Positions 26,065 through 35,639 of a stretch of 64,000 nucleotides of DNA are shown here, in pieces. The position numbers and the translations under genes were made by a program. The notes under the pieces were generated by a model, which saw only the letters and a list, made by a program, of their open reading frames with translations, was not told the DNA's origin and made no database searches. Source of the stretch: Leclercia adecarboxylata (GTDB lineage Bacteria; Pseudomonadota; Gammaproteobacteria; Enterobacterales; Enterobacteriaceae); assembly GCF_006874705.1 (NCBI RefSeq), contig NZ_CP035382.1, positions 2,418,001 through 2,482,000 on the forward strand. The letters run 5' to 3'. Numbering within the stretch: position 1 is the stretch's first letter; every line of letters starts with the position of its first letter.

Positions 26065-27018
26065 TTATTTTTTCAACCCGGCAAACCCCGCGCGGATCTC
26101 TTCTTCCGGCAGTTCAATCCCGATAAACACCATCACGCTGTGCGGCGCTTCCTCGCCCCACGGGCGGTCCCAGTCGGCGCTGTAGAGGCGCTGGACGCCC
26201 TGGAACAGCAGGCGGTTCGGCTCGCCGTCGATCCACAGCATGCCTTTGTAGCGCAGCAGTTTATCGGCAAAGGAGAGCAGCAGGTTCTCCATCACCCGGG
26301 AAACTTCGCTGATATCCACCGGGTAATCCAGTTCAACCACGATAGAGGAGACATCATTCTGCTTGTCGGCCATAAAGTGGAAACGCGGCTTCGAGGTCAC
26401 CTTCTCTTCCAGCATAAAGCCGTTGGTATTGAACAGCTGGGCGAGATCGATATCGCCATGGGTAACGGTAAAGATGGGCGCGCGGGCGTTAATGCGCGTC
26501 AGGCGCTCGCGCAGCTTCTCGCTCTCGCCCGCCACGTCGGTTTTGGTCAGCAGGATGCGGTCGGCGTAGCCCACCTGCGACTGGGCGATGGTGAACTGGT
26601 TCATCTGGTCGTCGGCGTGGACCGCGTCCACCAGGGCGATCACGCCGTCCAGCAGGTAGCGCTGGCAGAGGATCTCGTGAGAGAAGAAGGTCTGAATAAT
26701 CGGGCCGGGGTCGGCCATGCCGGTGCACTCGATCACCAGGCGGTCGAAGTCGATCTCGCCGCGATCGCGGCTGTCGAGCAGGTCGAGCAGGGCGTCTTCG
26801 AGTTCATTCGAGCGGGTGCAGCAGATGCAGCCGTTGGTCAGGGTTTTGATCTGGGTGGCGCGATCGCCAATCAGCTGGTCGTCAACCGAGACTTCCCCGA
26901 ACTCGTTTTCGATGACCGCGATTTTAAAGCCGTGTTGTTCGTTCAGGATGTGGCGCAGCAGGGTGGTTTTGCCCGCGCCGAGAAAACCGGTGAGTAGGGT
27001 AACGGCAATCGGTGTCAT
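26065..27018 (-). CDS. yjiA: COG0523 family metal-binding GTPase YjiA
   Basis: 317 residues (E. coli YjiA 318). G1 loop GFLGAGKTT (11-19), metal motif CICC (C64, C66, C67) in LTNGCICCTRSNELEDALL, and the C-terminal CobW domain. Members bind zinc or cobalt and act as metallochaperones or maintenance GTPases; the E. coli protein binds zinc. It lies 10 bases after yjiX and belongs to the btsT-yjiX-yjiA operon as in E. coli. Confidence 0.93.
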   Translation of the reverse strand: MTPIAVTLLTGFLGAGKTTLLRHILNEQHGFKIAVIENEFGEVSVDDQLIGDRATQIKTLTNGCICCTRSNELEDALLDLLDSRDRGEIDFDRLVIECTGMADPGPIIQTFFSHEILCQRYLLDGVIALVDAVHADDQMNQFTIAQSQVGYADRILLTKTDVAGESEKLRERLTRINARAPIFTVTHGDIDLAQLFNTNGFMLEEKVTSKPRFHFMADKQNDVSSIVVELDYPVDISEVSRVMENLLLSFADKLLRYKGMLWIDGEPNRLLFQGVQRLYSADWDRPWGEEAPHSVMVFIGIELPEEEIRAGFAGLKK

Positions 27019-27028
27019 GGTCTCTCCT

Positions 27029-27232
27029 TTAGCAGCAGCGTACGCCGCCTTCTCCTCCTCCGCCGTAGCGCGCTTCCTGACGCTCGCGGAAGAATTCGTT
27101 GTAGGTCATGTACGGCTTATCCGGATGGTTGGTCTTCATATGTTCAACGTAGTTGTCATAGTCCGGGATGCCAATCAGCATTTTCGCCGCCTGACCGAGG
27201 TATTTTTTAGCTTCGCCTAAGTTACCAAACAT
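27029..27232 (-). CDS. yjiX: YbdD/YjiX family small protein
   Basis: 67 residues. Family block [50 protein letters not shown], including the usual glycine-rich CC end. These small proteins are encoded beside CstA/BtsT carbon-starvation transporters and are thought to assist them. Order btsT-yjiX-yjiA is conserved with E. coli. ATG at 27230-27232; an 85-base gap with a REP unit separates it from btsT. Confidence 0.92.
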   Translation of the reverse strand: MFGNLGEAKKYLGQAAKMLIGIPDYDNYVEHMKTNHPDKPYMTYNEFFRERQEARYGGGGEGGVRCC

Positions 27233-27253
27233 TGTGCCATCCAGATAGAAAAA

Positions 27254-27313
27254 GCCCGGCGGCGCTAGGCTTGCCGGGCCTGTGAGTATTCCAACCCTCT
27301 CCCAAAGGGAGAG
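27254..27313. repeat. REP element and CTCTCCC/GGGAGAG hairpin between btsT and yjiX
   Basis: REP unit GCCCGGCGGCGCTAGGCTTG (27254-27273) with its CCGGGCC arm, then CTCTCCC (27297-27303), AAA, GGGAGAG (27307-27313). Sits inside the operon and could lower expression of yjiX-yjiA relative to btsT. Confidence 0.65.
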
Positions 27314-27317
27314 TGGA

Positions 27318-29468
27318 TTAATGGTGTGAAGAGGTCTTCACGCCGCCTTCCGGTACCGGTACATACGGGGTCTCTTTATCCGTACGACCGTCGGCGTTAC
27401 GCACTTTCATCCAGGTTTTGATGCCGTAGAAGATGATGCTGTAGACCACCACCAGGAACAAAATGCTCAGACCCGCGTTGGTGTAGTTGTTCACCACGAT
27501 ATGGTTCATGTTGGCAATCTGTTGGGCAGTCAGCTCATCGCCTGCCGCAATCTTCTCTTTGTACTGGTTAGCCATAAAGAAGAAGCCTTCCAGCTGCGGG
27601 TTGGTGCTGAACAGTTTCAGACCCAGCGCCCAGGTGGTGCAGAGCAGCAGCCACAGGGCAGGCACCACGGTCACCCAGATGTATTTGGTGCGCTTCATCT
27701 TCACCAGCACCACGGTGCCGAGCACCAGGGCAACGGCTGCCAGCATCTGGTTAGAGATCCCGAACAGCGGCCACAGGCTCTTCACGCCGCCCAGCGGGTC
27801 GACAACGCCCTGATACAGCAGGTAGCCCCACAGGCCGACGCAGCCCGCAGTACCCAGAATGCCGGCCACCAGCGAGTCGGTTTTCTTCAGGAACGGCACG
27901 AAGTTACCCAGCAGGTCCTGCAGCATAAAGCGGCCTGCACGAGTACCTGCATCCAGCGCGGTCAGGATGAACAGCGCTTCGAACAGAATACCGAAGTGGT
28001 ACCAGAAGCCCATGTCCGCCCACGGCAGCACTTTGTGGAACACGTGGGCGATACCCACTGCCAGGGTTGGCGCGCCACCGGCACGGTTCAGCACCGACGG
28101 TTCACCGATGTCCTTCGCGGTCTGCATGATCTGCTCAGGCGAGATCACAAAGCCCCAGGAGCTGACGGTTGCCGCCGCGTGGGCGCTCACGTCTTTCAGC
28201 TGCGCCATGATCAGCGCCGCATTGTCACCGCCCATCTCATGCAGGTTTGGCATGGTAATGCCCAGGCCCGCAGGCGGGGTGTTCATCGCGAAGTAGAGAC
28301 CCGGCTCGATGATGGACGCCGCCACCAGAGCCATGACCGCCACGAAGGACTCCATCAGCATCGCGCCGTAACCGATCAGGCGGGCGTCGTTTTCGTTCGC
28401 CAGCAGCTTCGGCGTGGTGCCGGAGGCAATCAGGGCATGGAAGCCAGAGACCGCGCCACAGGCGATAGTAATAAACAGGAACGGGAACAGCGCGCCTTTC
28501 CACAGTGGACCGGTACCGTCGATGTACTGGGTCACCGCAGGCATTTTCAGCTCAGGGTTGATGATCACGATGCCGATCGCCAGCCCGACGATCACGCCGA
28601 TTTTCAGGAAGGTCGCGAGGTAGTCACGCGGCGCCAGAATCAGCCATACCGGCAGCAGGGCAGAGACAAAGGCATAGCCAACCAGCACGAAGGTGATGGT
28701 GGTGTCTTTGAAGGTCAGCGCCGGGCCCCAGTACGGGTCGTGCGCAATCACGCCGCCGAAGTAAATAGACGCCACCAGCAGCACGATACCGATCACCGAC
28801 ACTTCGCCCACGCGGCCCGGACGCAGGAATCGCATGTAGATCCCCATGAACAGCGCAATCGGCACGGTGGAGCAGACGGTGAACACGCCCCACGGGCTTT
28901 CGGCCAGGGCTTTCACCACGATCAGGGCCAGCACCGCCAGGATGATGATCATAATCAGGAAGCAGCCGAACAGGGCAATAGTCCCCGGCACGCGGCCCAT
29001 CTCTTCTTTGATCATCTCACCCAGAGACGCGCCGTTACGGCGGGAAGAGATAAACAGCACCATAAAGTCCTGCACCGCACCCGCCAGCACCACGCCCGCC
29101 AGCAGCCACAGGGTACCCGGCAGGTAGCCCATCTGTGCGGCCAGCACCGGGCCGACCAGCGGGCCCGCGCCTGCGATGGCGGCAAAGTGGTGACCAAACA
29201 GCACGTAGCGGTTGGTTGGCACGTAGTTCAGGCCGTCATTGTTGATGACTGCCGGGGTGGCACGCGTCGGGTCGAGCTTCATGACCTTCTGCGCGATATA
29301 GAGACTGTAGTAGCGGTACGCCACCAGATAGACCGATACCGAGGCCACGACGATCCACAGGGCGCTGATGTGCTCTCCGCGGCGCAGGGCGACGACGGCA
29401 AGGCAACAGGCACCGAGGATCCCGAGCAGCAGCCAGGGAACGTGCTTAAGTAGTTTTTTAATGTCCAT
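27318..29468 (-). CDS. btsT: CstA-family pyruvate/H+ symporter BtsT
   Basis: 716 residues, the same length as E. coli BtsT (YjiY). About 16-18 hydrophobic segments. CstA family blocks: [42 protein letters not shown] near the N-terminus and [15 protein letters not shown] in the middle. Inner-membrane transporter for high-affinity pyruvate uptake, in E. coli induced by the BtsSR two-component system. Here it heads the btsT-yjiX-yjiA unit. E. coli has tsr next to it; that gene is absent here. Confidence 0.93.
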   Translation of the reverse strand: MDIKKLLKHVPWLLLGILGACCLAVVALRRGEHISALWIVVASVSVYLVAYRYYSLYIAQKVMKLDPTRATPAVINNDGLNYVPTNRYVLFGHHFAAIAGAGPLVGPVLAAQMGYLPGTLWLLAGVVLAGAVQDFMVLFISSRRNGASLGEMIKEEMGRVPGTIALFGCFLIMIIILAVLALIVVKALAESPWGVFTVCSTVPIALFMGIYMRFLRPGRVGEVSVIGIVLLVASIYFGGVIAHDPYWGPALTFKDTTITFVLVGYAFVSALLPVWLILAPRDYLATFLKIGVIVGLAIGIVIINPELKMPAVTQYIDGTGPLWKGALFPFLFITIACGAVSGFHALIASGTTPKLLANENDARLIGYGAMLMESFVAVMALVAASIIEPGLYFAMNTPPAGLGITMPNLHEMGGDNAALIMAQLKDVSAHAAATVSSWGFVISPEQIMQTAKDIGEPSVLNRAGGAPTLAVGIAHVFHKVLPWADMGFWYHFGILFEALFILTALDAGTRAGRFMLQDLLGNFVPFLKKTDSLVAGILGTAGCVGLWGYLLYQGVVDPLGGVKSLWPLFGISNQMLAAVALVLGTVVLVKMKRTKYIWVTVVPALWLLLCTTWALGLKLFSTNPQLEGFFFMANQYKEKIAAGDELTAQQIANMNHIVVNNYTNAGLSILFLVVVYSIIFYGIKTWMKVRNADGRTDKETPYVPVPEGGVKTSSHH

Positions 29469-29668
29469 AATAAAACCTGGTTTTTTAGATGAAAAAAGGG
29501 TCAGGGTTCGCTGTGAGAGATATTGAGTAATGCTGAGGCGATCTTGCCAGAGCCTTACGCGCGTAAAGGAGGGTAAATCGGTGAGTGGTTGTATGGCGGG
29601 ATGAGCGGTCTACAGGGAGGGCGAGTGGTTCAGGCTCGCCGTCAGTGGGGAAAATTGTGTGAGGAGGA

Positions 29669-30424
29669 TCACTCTACTTCGGTCAGCTCCGTTGCCAGAT
29701 AGCTTTCCAGGATGGCGACAAACTTCTGCTTAAGCCAGGCCGGTTCCAGCACCTGAATGTTGGGCAGCCAGTAGAAGAGCAGCGGCAGGATCTGGTTCTC
29801 ATGTGCGGCCCGGCAGCGCAGGGTGATCCCCTGCTGTCCGTCGCTCAACATCTCCTGACCGGGCAGCAGCTCGCGACGCTTAAAATAGTGCGCCATGCTC
29901 GCAGGAATAAATATATCCACCTCGAAAGTCTCTTCGCTGACCCAGGGCTCAAGGCTGGTTTCAACTAATTCGAGGATTTCATTCTCCGGAATAAAGTTTT
30001 CGCTGCGAATATCCAGCCACTGGATCAGGCTCAGGCTAAATGATTTCAGTTTGTTATTATCAGTGGCTTGTAAATAACAGAGGTTATTTTTGTTAATTAG
30101 TTTATAGGGTTTAATCAGTCGCGATTTATCTTTATACAGGATCTGGCAAACTTGCCGGTGCTTAATGGCTTTTTCCAGGGTCGGTAACAGACGATGCATC
30201 GCACCGGGTGCGTCAGGCACCTGAAGAGCATGAATAAGCCGGTACTGCCCGTCTCCGGTGTGCTCCACAATGGGCGAAAGGGCATTCAGATCGCGATAAA
30301 CCGTGCGCTCAGTGATATTAAATTTATGCATCAATGCCTGGCGGTTAACCACGCCGTGTAAATGGAGCTCCAGCAGAATATCAACCAACCTTTCAGCCGA
30401 GCGACTCCTGGTCGGAATTGTCAT
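29669..30424 (-). CDS. DeoR-type helix-turn-helix regulator with WYL domain
   Basis: 251 residues. N-terminal HTH (RSAERLVDILLELHLHGVVNRQALMHKFNITERTVYRDLNAL) and a WYL-like domain (about 85-150: ILYKDKSRLIKPYKLINKNNLCYLQATDNNKLKSFSLSLIQWLDI) followed by a WCX-type C-terminal part. WYL domains bind nucleotides or nucleic acids. It stands between btsT and the capsule locus, without a clear operon partner. ATG at 30422-30424. The protein is more AT-rich than btsT in its central part. Confidence 0.82.
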   Translation of the reverse strand: MTIPTRSRSAERLVDILLELHLHGVVNRQALMHKFNITERTVYRDLNALSPIVEHTGDGQYRLIHALQVPDAPGAMHRLLPTLEKAIKHRQVCQILYKDKSRLIKPYKLINKNNLCYLQATDNNKLKSFSLSLIQWLDIRSENFIPENEILELVETSLEPWVSEETFEVDIFIPASMAHYFKRRELLPGQEMLSDGQQGITLRCRAAHENQILPLLFYWLPNIQVLEPAWLKQKFVAILESYLATELTEVE

Positions 30425-30598
30425 ATATGCTTTCCCGTTATTTAAGCCATTGCAGTGAACATTATGCCGGTGCGGCTGACAAAATATGTCAGTACAGAAT
30501 TCAGCATAAAAATTTGTCTTAGGTTATAACGGCCAGAATTGGGGTAAACATTAGGAATTTTTACAGCGGCGGGATAAAAGCGCGGTATAGATCGGATC

Positions 30599-30620
30599 CG
30601 CCGGGGCAATTTCCCCGGCG
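30599..30620 (-). terminator. Hairpin at the 3' end of the capsule operon
   Basis: CGCCGGGG (30599-30606) and CCCCGGCG (30613-30620) form a perfect 8-base stem around CAATTT, 10 bases past the kpsS stop. No T-run follows on the minus strand, so it may act as a Rho-dependent end or stability hairpin. Confidence 0.5.
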
Positions 30621-30630
30621 TGGAGATGAA

Positions 30631-31875
30631 TTAGCGTTCGAGCTCGGAATCGGCAAGCGGTGTCGTCAGGGGAATTTCTGTCGGGATGTTCAGCCAGTCG
30701 GACTTGCCGTAAAAGACGGCGTTGATCTGCGTTTGATAGAGCAGGTGGGTACGAAAACGCTGGAACAGTTTTGCATCTGGAGCAAAATCCGCCTGCCAGA
30801 ACTGGTTCAGCGGCCCCTGCCAGGTTAACCCTTCGATGTCGTACAGCGCTTTGCCCATCACCTTGAGCGGCTTGTTATGGATCAGCGCCGACAGGCCGGC
30901 GGTGCTGTTCACGGTGATGACGCCCCGGGTGTGGGTCAGCAGGGCGGGCAGGGAGAGATCGTGGACATAGAGCACCCGGCCGCTGACGTCATACTTTTCG
31001 GTCAGCTTGTTAATCAGGATGCCGTAAAAACGGTGACCACGATCCATCGGGTGATGCTTGAACACCAGATAACGCTCTTTCGACGCATGGCGGGCAAAGG
31101 AGCGGATCACGGTTTCGATATAGTCACGCACGTCTTTATACGGGCTGTGATGAATAATCTGGCTGTCGTTGTAGACCTGCAAAATCGCCAGGTAGTACTG
31201 GTTATCCAGTTTTTCAGTGATATGGCTCAGCATGTGGCGCTGCTGCCAGCGATACCACAGCTTACGACGACCGGCACGGAACCAGCAGCGCATCTCATAC
31301 CACGGGGAGAACGACTTGTGGTGGCGGTAGCCCCGGTAGCGATGGCGGCCAAACCAGCCCGCCGCATAGTAGAGCATGGCATGGGCGGCACGGTTAAAGG
31401 AACTCGGTTTCCACGGCGTTGGGGTTTTCAGCTCCGGCAGCGGCTGCTCGCGATAATACTTCGCATCAATGGGCATCGAGGAGAAGGCATTCACGCCCCC
31501 TTTTTCCAGGGTGATGTAAAAGGGACGGAAATAGCCCTCTTCAAACGCCAGAAAATCGATGGATTTGCTGCGCGCCCACTTCTTCGCTTCGATATGCATC
31601 GGGCGACAGTCACCAAAACAGACGATGGTGTCGAAGGGGTAGGTTTTATGTAACTCGCGCAGCCAGAAGGCAAAATTTTTTACTGAGCCGGTGTAGTGCA
31701 GCGCGGTCTCTTTCGCGGCGTACCATGAGTCCCCGGCATTAAAGCAGACCTGCTTCACTTCACGCTTGCTGCTCTGCAACCAGCTTGCCAGACGTGAAAA
31801 GCAGGGGCCCATCGGTCCTTGTAATAAAAGATATCGGCGGCCATTCAGCAGATGGCGGATAGCTTGCTCTTCCAT
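30631..31875 (-). CDS. kpsS: Capsule lipid-linker Kdo transferase KpsS
   Basis: 414 residues (E. coli KpsS about 390). Strong family similarity: YLLLQGPMGPCFSRLASWL, FDTIVCFGDCRPMHIEAKKWA, FLAFEEGYFRPFYITLEKGGVNAFSSMP, YRHHKSFSPWYEMRCW, YLVFKHHPMDRGH and VITVNSTAGLSALIHNKPLKVMG. KpsS adds the first beta-Kdo to lyso-phosphatidylglycerol, starting the conserved glycolipid on which ABC-dependent capsules are exported. It is the last gene of the locus, 89 bases after kpsC. Cytoplasmic, membrane-associated. Confidence 0.94.
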   Translation of the reverse strand: MEEQAIRHLLNGRRYLLLQGPMGPCFSRLASWLQSSKREVKQVCFNAGDSWYAAKETALHYTGSVKNFAFWLRELHKTYPFDTIVCFGDCRPMHIEAKKWARSKSIDFLAFEEGYFRPFYITLEKGGVNAFSSMPIDAKYYREQPLPELKTPTPWKPSSFNRAAHAMLYYAAGWFGRHRYRGYRHHKSFSPWYEMRCWFRAGRRKLWYRWQQRHMLSHITEKLDNQYYLAILQVYNDSQIIHHSPYKDVRDYIETVIRSFARHASKERYLVFKHHPMDRGHRFYGILINKLTEKYDVSGRVLYVHDLSLPALLTHTRGVITVNSTAGLSALIHNKPLKVMGKALYDIEGLTWQGPLNQFWQADFAPDAKLFQRFRTHLLYQTQINAVFYGKSDWLNIPTEIPLTTPLADSELER

Positions 31876-31964
31876 TTTTTTTCCCAGATCGGTTCCGTTG
31901 ATGAGACAGGTGAGTTAACGGCTTGATGACCGTTTTTCTTTAATAAATCGGGATAAATAGTGTG

Positions 31965-33968
31965 CTAACGAAATGTTTGTGCCAGATAGCTCAGCTTGAT
32001 CTGCCAGCGTTGCCAGCGGCTGGCCTTCTGCGATGAGGAGTTTCCCTGCGCTGCCAGCTGGCGGATCAGTTGTTCCGGGCTCATCCACAGGCCGCTCTGC
32101 CAGTCGATATAGCGCGGATAGGCGACCAGCGTCAGATAAACCAGTGCCGCCAGGGGCAGGGTGCGCTGACGGCGCTCCGCCGGGTGGATATCTTCGGTCA
32201 GCCCCCAGCCGCTGTAGAACGGCTGGCCCCAGGTGGTGACCTTCACCCCCTGCACCAGCGCTTCGAACCCGCTGAGGGAGGTCATGGTATGTAGCTCATC
32301 CACATGGGGATAGAGACTGGTGAGGCCGAGATCCAGCACCTGGCTGTCAACGCAGCGTGCCAGGCATTCGGCCGAGATGGCACCGGCCCGGTTTCCCGCC
32401 ACCACGTCCGGATGCGGTTTAAACAGGATATGCGCTTCTGGCCGGGCGGCACGCACGGCCCACAGCAGCTGTTCATTGCTGCGAATGACCGGGCTGCCGG
32501 TGAGGATCGAGGCATCGCCATCGACCTGGCCCACCACCAGCACCAGCGTTCGCCCGTCGGCCGGCGGCGTGAACGGCTGCACGGTGCCGACGTTATACTT
32601 GCTGACCCCATGCTGGCGGAGCAGATCCACCAGCGCGGCGCCGCGTCCCAGCGCCTGTTCGCTGAGCTGCTGCTGGTTGAGCAACTGCTCCAGCCCGCTC
32701 GGACGGCGGCTGTCGAAGTAGATCCCCACCGGGTCGATGGAGAGCGAGGAAGGGCGGCACAGGTTCGAGCCCAGTCCCCGGGAACGGATAAAACCATCCT
32801 CCACCCGAATTGCGTTTGCCAGATCGGGATAACGACTGCCCCACACCAGCACCTGCTCGTCAGCGGCCAGCCGTTTGGGTGGGGTGCGAACAAAACGCAG
32901 CTCCTCAGCCAGCGGCTGACAGAAGGCGCGCATAAAGGCGCGTTTCCACAGCGAGAAGCCCACCATATACAGGCGGCAATAGCGCGGGGCAGGATTCAGC
33001 TGATCCGCAATGATCTCAAACACCTGCTCCACTTCGCAGCGCTGGCCCAGCACCGGATCCAGATAGCGGGGATAGAGGATCAGCGCCGCTGCCACCAGCT
33101 GCGGCAGGCTGACCTGCGCCTGGCGACGCGGGCAGGATTTGCTGTCATGGGTCAATCCCCAGCCGGCGTAAAACGGCATGCCGAAGCACCAGACCGCTTT
33201 GCCCAGCAGCAGGGCTTCAAACCCCATCTGCGAGGAGACGGTATAGACCGCTTCAACCTCATTCAGCAGGGCATGGGGATGGCAGTGATCGGTGACCCTT
33301 TCCACGTCATCCAGCTGCATCTGCGCCAGCACGCCGCGCTTCTTGCCCAGCCGGGTATCCGGATGGGTACGCAGCAGCAGGCGGGCGCCGGGGTGGTTAC
33401 GCCGCGCAGCGGCAACCATTTCAACAAAATCTGCCTCGCTGGCGAGCGCGCCGGGAATGGAGAGATCCCCCGCCACCTGGTCGATCAGCAGCACCTTAGG
33501 ACGGGCGTCGCTGTGCAGGCGGGCGGCCAGCGCGTCGGGTAGAGCGCTGCCTGCGGCATAGCAATTGTACTTGGTGATGCCAAGACGCAGCAGTTCGCTG
33601 GACAGCGCTTCAGCCCGCGCCAGCAGCGCGGTATCGCACGGGGTGGCGATCAGCTGCTCAAGGCGGCTGGGCTGGCGAGCGTCGTAGTAAATGCCCACAG
33701 GATCGGCGATCAGGGAGACGGCCTTGCCCCCTCTGGCGGGGTGACCAATATAACCGATAAAGCCATCTTCCAGCTGCCAGTACGGCAGGCCAAGATCATG
33801 GGCTTTCTGTTTTATTTGGCGGGTATTGGCTTTTTGGCCCCAGCCGACCAGTACATCGTCCTGCGCCAGCGGCATGCTGGCCCTGAAGGCGTGTAACGGG
33901 CGGCCAAGCATCGGCTCAAGCTGTGCCTTTCGGGCCAGGATCCCGGCTGAACCTGTGTAGAATTTCAT
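31965..33968 (-). CDS. kpsC: Capsule poly-Kdo linker transferase KpsC
   Basis: 667 residues from ATG 33966-33968; an ATG at 33981-33983 is in frame but lies against the T-run of a terminator. Two homologous halves are seen: VLVGWGQKANTRQIKQKAHDLGLPYWQLEDGFIGYIG...GKAVSLIADPVGIYYDARQPSRLEQLI and VLVWGSRYPDLANAIRVEDGFIRSRGLG...SSLSIDPVGIYFDSRRPSGLEQLL, each with a FYAGWGLT/FYSGWGLTED block. This is KpsC, which extends the linker with alternating beta-Kdo linkages using two transferase sites. Core-like GC content. Confidence 0.93.
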   Translation of the reverse strand: MKFYTGSAGILARKAQLEPMLGRPLHAFRASMPLAQDDVLVGWGQKANTRQIKQKAHDLGLPYWQLEDGFIGYIGHPARGGKAVSLIADPVGIYYDARQPSRLEQLIATPCDTALLARAEALSSELLRLGITKYNCYAAGSALPDALAARLHSDARPKVLLIDQVAGDLSIPGALASEADFVEMVAAARRNHPGARLLLRTHPDTRLGKKRGVLAQMQLDDVERVTDHCHPHALLNEVEAVYTVSSQMGFEALLLGKAVWCFGMPFYAGWGLTHDSKSCPRRQAQVSLPQLVAAALILYPRYLDPVLGQRCEVEQVFEIIADQLNPAPRYCRLYMVGFSLWKRAFMRAFCQPLAEELRFVRTPPKRLAADEQVLVWGSRYPDLANAIRVEDGFIRSRGLGSNLCRPSSLSIDPVGIYFDSRRPSGLEQLLNQQQLSEQALGRGAALVDLLRQHGVSKYNVGTVQPFTPPADGRTLVLVVGQVDGDASILTGSPVIRSNEQLLWAVRAARPEAHILFKPHPDVVAGNRAGAISAECLARCVDSQVLDLGLTSLYPHVDELHTMTSLSGFEALVQGVKVTTWGQPFYSGWGLTEDIHPAERRQRTLPLAALVYLTLVAYPRYIDWQSGLWMSPEQLIRQLAAQGNSSSQKASRWQRWQIKLSYLAQTFR

Positions 33969-33986
33969 GTGCGCTCTGTGCATCAG

Positions 33987-34012
33987 AAAACGCCCCGCGT
34001 CACTGCGGGGCG
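33987..34012 (-). terminator. Intrinsic terminator between rfbC and kpsC
   Basis: On the minus strand CGCCCCGC (34012-34005), loop AGTGAC, GCGGGGCG (33998-33991), then TTTT (33990-33987). It begins 6 bases after the rfbC stop and ends 18 bases before the chosen kpsC start. Canonical form; expression of kpsC and kpsS therefore needs read-through or an unseen internal promoter. Confidence 0.75.
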
Positions 34013-34018
34013 TGTGAC

Positions 34019-34567
34019 TCAGAAGTACTCTGCGTCAGGGAAGGATTTGGCAACGCTGTCTTTGGCGGAGGTGAGGATCTCGCTGTCGATTTCCGGCCAT
34101 GTAATCGCAATGGTCTCATCGTTCCAGCGGATACCACGGTCGCTCTCCGGCGCATAGTAGTTGGTGGTTTTGTACAGGAACTCTGCGGTGTCGCTCAGGG
34201 TCATAAAGCCGTGGGCGAAACCTTCCGGGATCCACAGCTGACGCTTGTTCTCGCCAGACAGATGCACGCCCACCCACTGACCAAAGGTCGGGGAGCTTTT
34301 ACGGATATCCACCGCCACGTCGAACACTTCCCCGGCCACGCAACGCACCAGTTTGCCCTGCGCATGCGGCGCCAGCTGGTAGTGCAGACCACGTAACACG
34401 CCTTTGGAGGATTTGGAGTGGTTGTCCTGGACGAAGTTTACGCTGCGGCCAATGGCAGCTTCAAACTGCTGGTGGTTAAAGCTTTCGAAGAAAAATCCAC
34501 GATCGTCCCCGAACACTTTTGGCTCAAAGATGAATACGTCGGGAATTGCGGTCTGAATTACGTTCAT
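34019..34567 (-). CDS. rfbC: dTDP-4-dehydrorhamnose 3,5-epimerase
   Basis: 182 residues, the usual RmlC length. Cupin-fold epimerase with the family motifs PKVFGDDRGFFFESFN, FVQDNHSKSSKGVLRGLHYQ (catalytic His), GKLVRCVAGEVFDVAVDIRKSSPTFGQWVG and WIPEGFAHGF. Third reaction of dTDP-L-rhamnose synthesis. Last of the rfbB-D-A-C set, followed by an intrinsic terminator. Symbol rmlC is equivalent. Confidence 0.95.
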   Translation of the reverse strand: MNVIQTAIPDVFIFEPKVFGDDRGFFFESFNHQQFEAAIGRSVNFVQDNHSKSSKGVLRGLHYQLAPHAQGKLVRCVAGEVFDVAVDIRKSSPTFGQWVGVHLSGENKRQLWIPEGFAHGFMTLSDTAEFLYKTTNYYAPESDRGIRWNDETIAITWPEIDSEILTSAKDSVAKSFPDAEYF

Positions 34568-34619
34568 GATAACGGCCTGATTCGTAAATGGGGCATCACG
34601 CCCCAGGAATTAATGATGA

Positions 34620-35492
34620 CTACTTGAGCATTTTCAGCAGATATTGCCCGTACGCATTCTTCGACAGCGGCGCGGCTAATTTGCGGACCTGGTCGGAATC
34701 GATAAACTTCAGACGGTAGGCAATCTCTTCAGGACAGGCCACTTTCAGCCCCTGACGGGTTTCGATGGTCTGGATGAAGTTGCTGGCCTCAATCAGGCTC
34801 TCATGGGTGCCGGTATCAAGCCAGGCATAACCACGGCCCATCATGGCGACCGACAGATCACCTTGCTCAAGGTAGATGCGGTTCACGTCAGTGATTTCCA
34901 GCTCGCCGCGCGGCGACGGTTTCAGGCTTTTGGCAATCTCAACCACGCGGTTGTCGTAGAAGTAGAGGCCGGTAACCGCATAGTTGCTCTTCGGTTCCAA
35001 CGGCTTCTCTTCCAGGGAGATGGCAGTGCCTGCATGGTCAAACTCCACCACGCCATAACGCTCCGGATCCTGTACATGATAGGCAAAGACGGTGGCGCCA
35101 GTGGGTTTCGCCGCGGCGGATTCCAGCTGTTTTTGCAGATCGTGACCGTAGAAGATGTTGTCGCCCAGCACCAGCGCGCAGTCGTCGTCGCCGATAAACT
35201 CTTCGCCGAGGATAAAGGCCTGGGCCAGACCGTCCGGGCTTGGCTGCACTTTGTACTGCAGGTTCAGGCCCCACTGGCTGCCGTCGCCCAGCAGCTGCTC
35301 AAAGCGCGGCGTATCCTGTGGGGTGCTGATGATCAGGATATCGCGGATACCTGCCAGCATCAGGGTGCTCAGCGGGTAGTAGATCATCGGTTTGTCGTAG
35401 ATTGGCAGCAGCTGTTTGCTCACCGCCATGGTGACCGGATAGAGACGAGTCCCTGACCCACCGGCCAGAATAATACCTTTACGCTTGCTCAT
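34620..35492 (-). CDS. rfbA: Glucose-1-phosphate thymidylyltransferase
   Basis: 290 residues. Nucleotidyltransferase signature [44 protein letters not shown] at the N-terminus, [14 protein letters not shown], and [15 protein letters not shown]. Converts dTTP and glucose-1-phosphate to dTDP-glucose, the entry step to dTDP-rhamnose; feedback-inhibited by dTDP-rhamnose in the family. Lies 147 bases after rfbD, a longer gap than elsewhere in the set, with no gene in it. Confidence 0.95.
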   Translation of the reverse strand: MSKRKGIILAGGSGTRLYPVTMAVSKQLLPIYDKPMIYYPLSTLMLAGIRDILIISTPQDTPRFEQLLGDGSQWGLNLQYKVQPSPDGLAQAFILGEEFIGDDDCALVLGDNIFYGHDLQKQLESAAAKPTGATVFAYHVQDPERYGVVEFDHAGTAISLEEKPLEPKSNYAVTGLYFYDNRVVEIAKSLKPSPRGELEITDVNRIYLEQGDLSVAMMGRGYAWLDTGTHESLIEASNFIQTIETRQGLKVACPEEIAYRLKFIDSDQVRKLAAPLSKNAYGQYLLKMLK

Positions 35493-35639
35493 AATCCTTC
35501 AATTCTTCTGTTTTGCTGCAAGGGGCGAAATGTCGCCCCCTGACATCTGTTTGATTGCTGTAAAGGGGGCGAAAAGCCGCTCCCTGACAAAGGTCCGTGT
35601 CGCTAAAACAAGGCATGCATAGCATACCTTGGTTTGCAC

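Noticed and set aside
26056..26997. 313-residue plus-strand frame antisense to yjiA
   Set aside because: yjiA is certain from its GTPase and CICC motifs; the opposite frame has no motif.
27501..29453. 650-residue plus-strand reading frame antisense to btsT
   Set aside because: It mirrors btsT codon structure and is rich in His, Gln and Arg, as expected from the antisense of a GC-rich membrane protein; no family match and no ribosome site.
32304..33542. 412-residue plus-strand frame antisense to kpsC
   Set aside because: Antisense artefact of a GC-rich gene; kpsC is certain.
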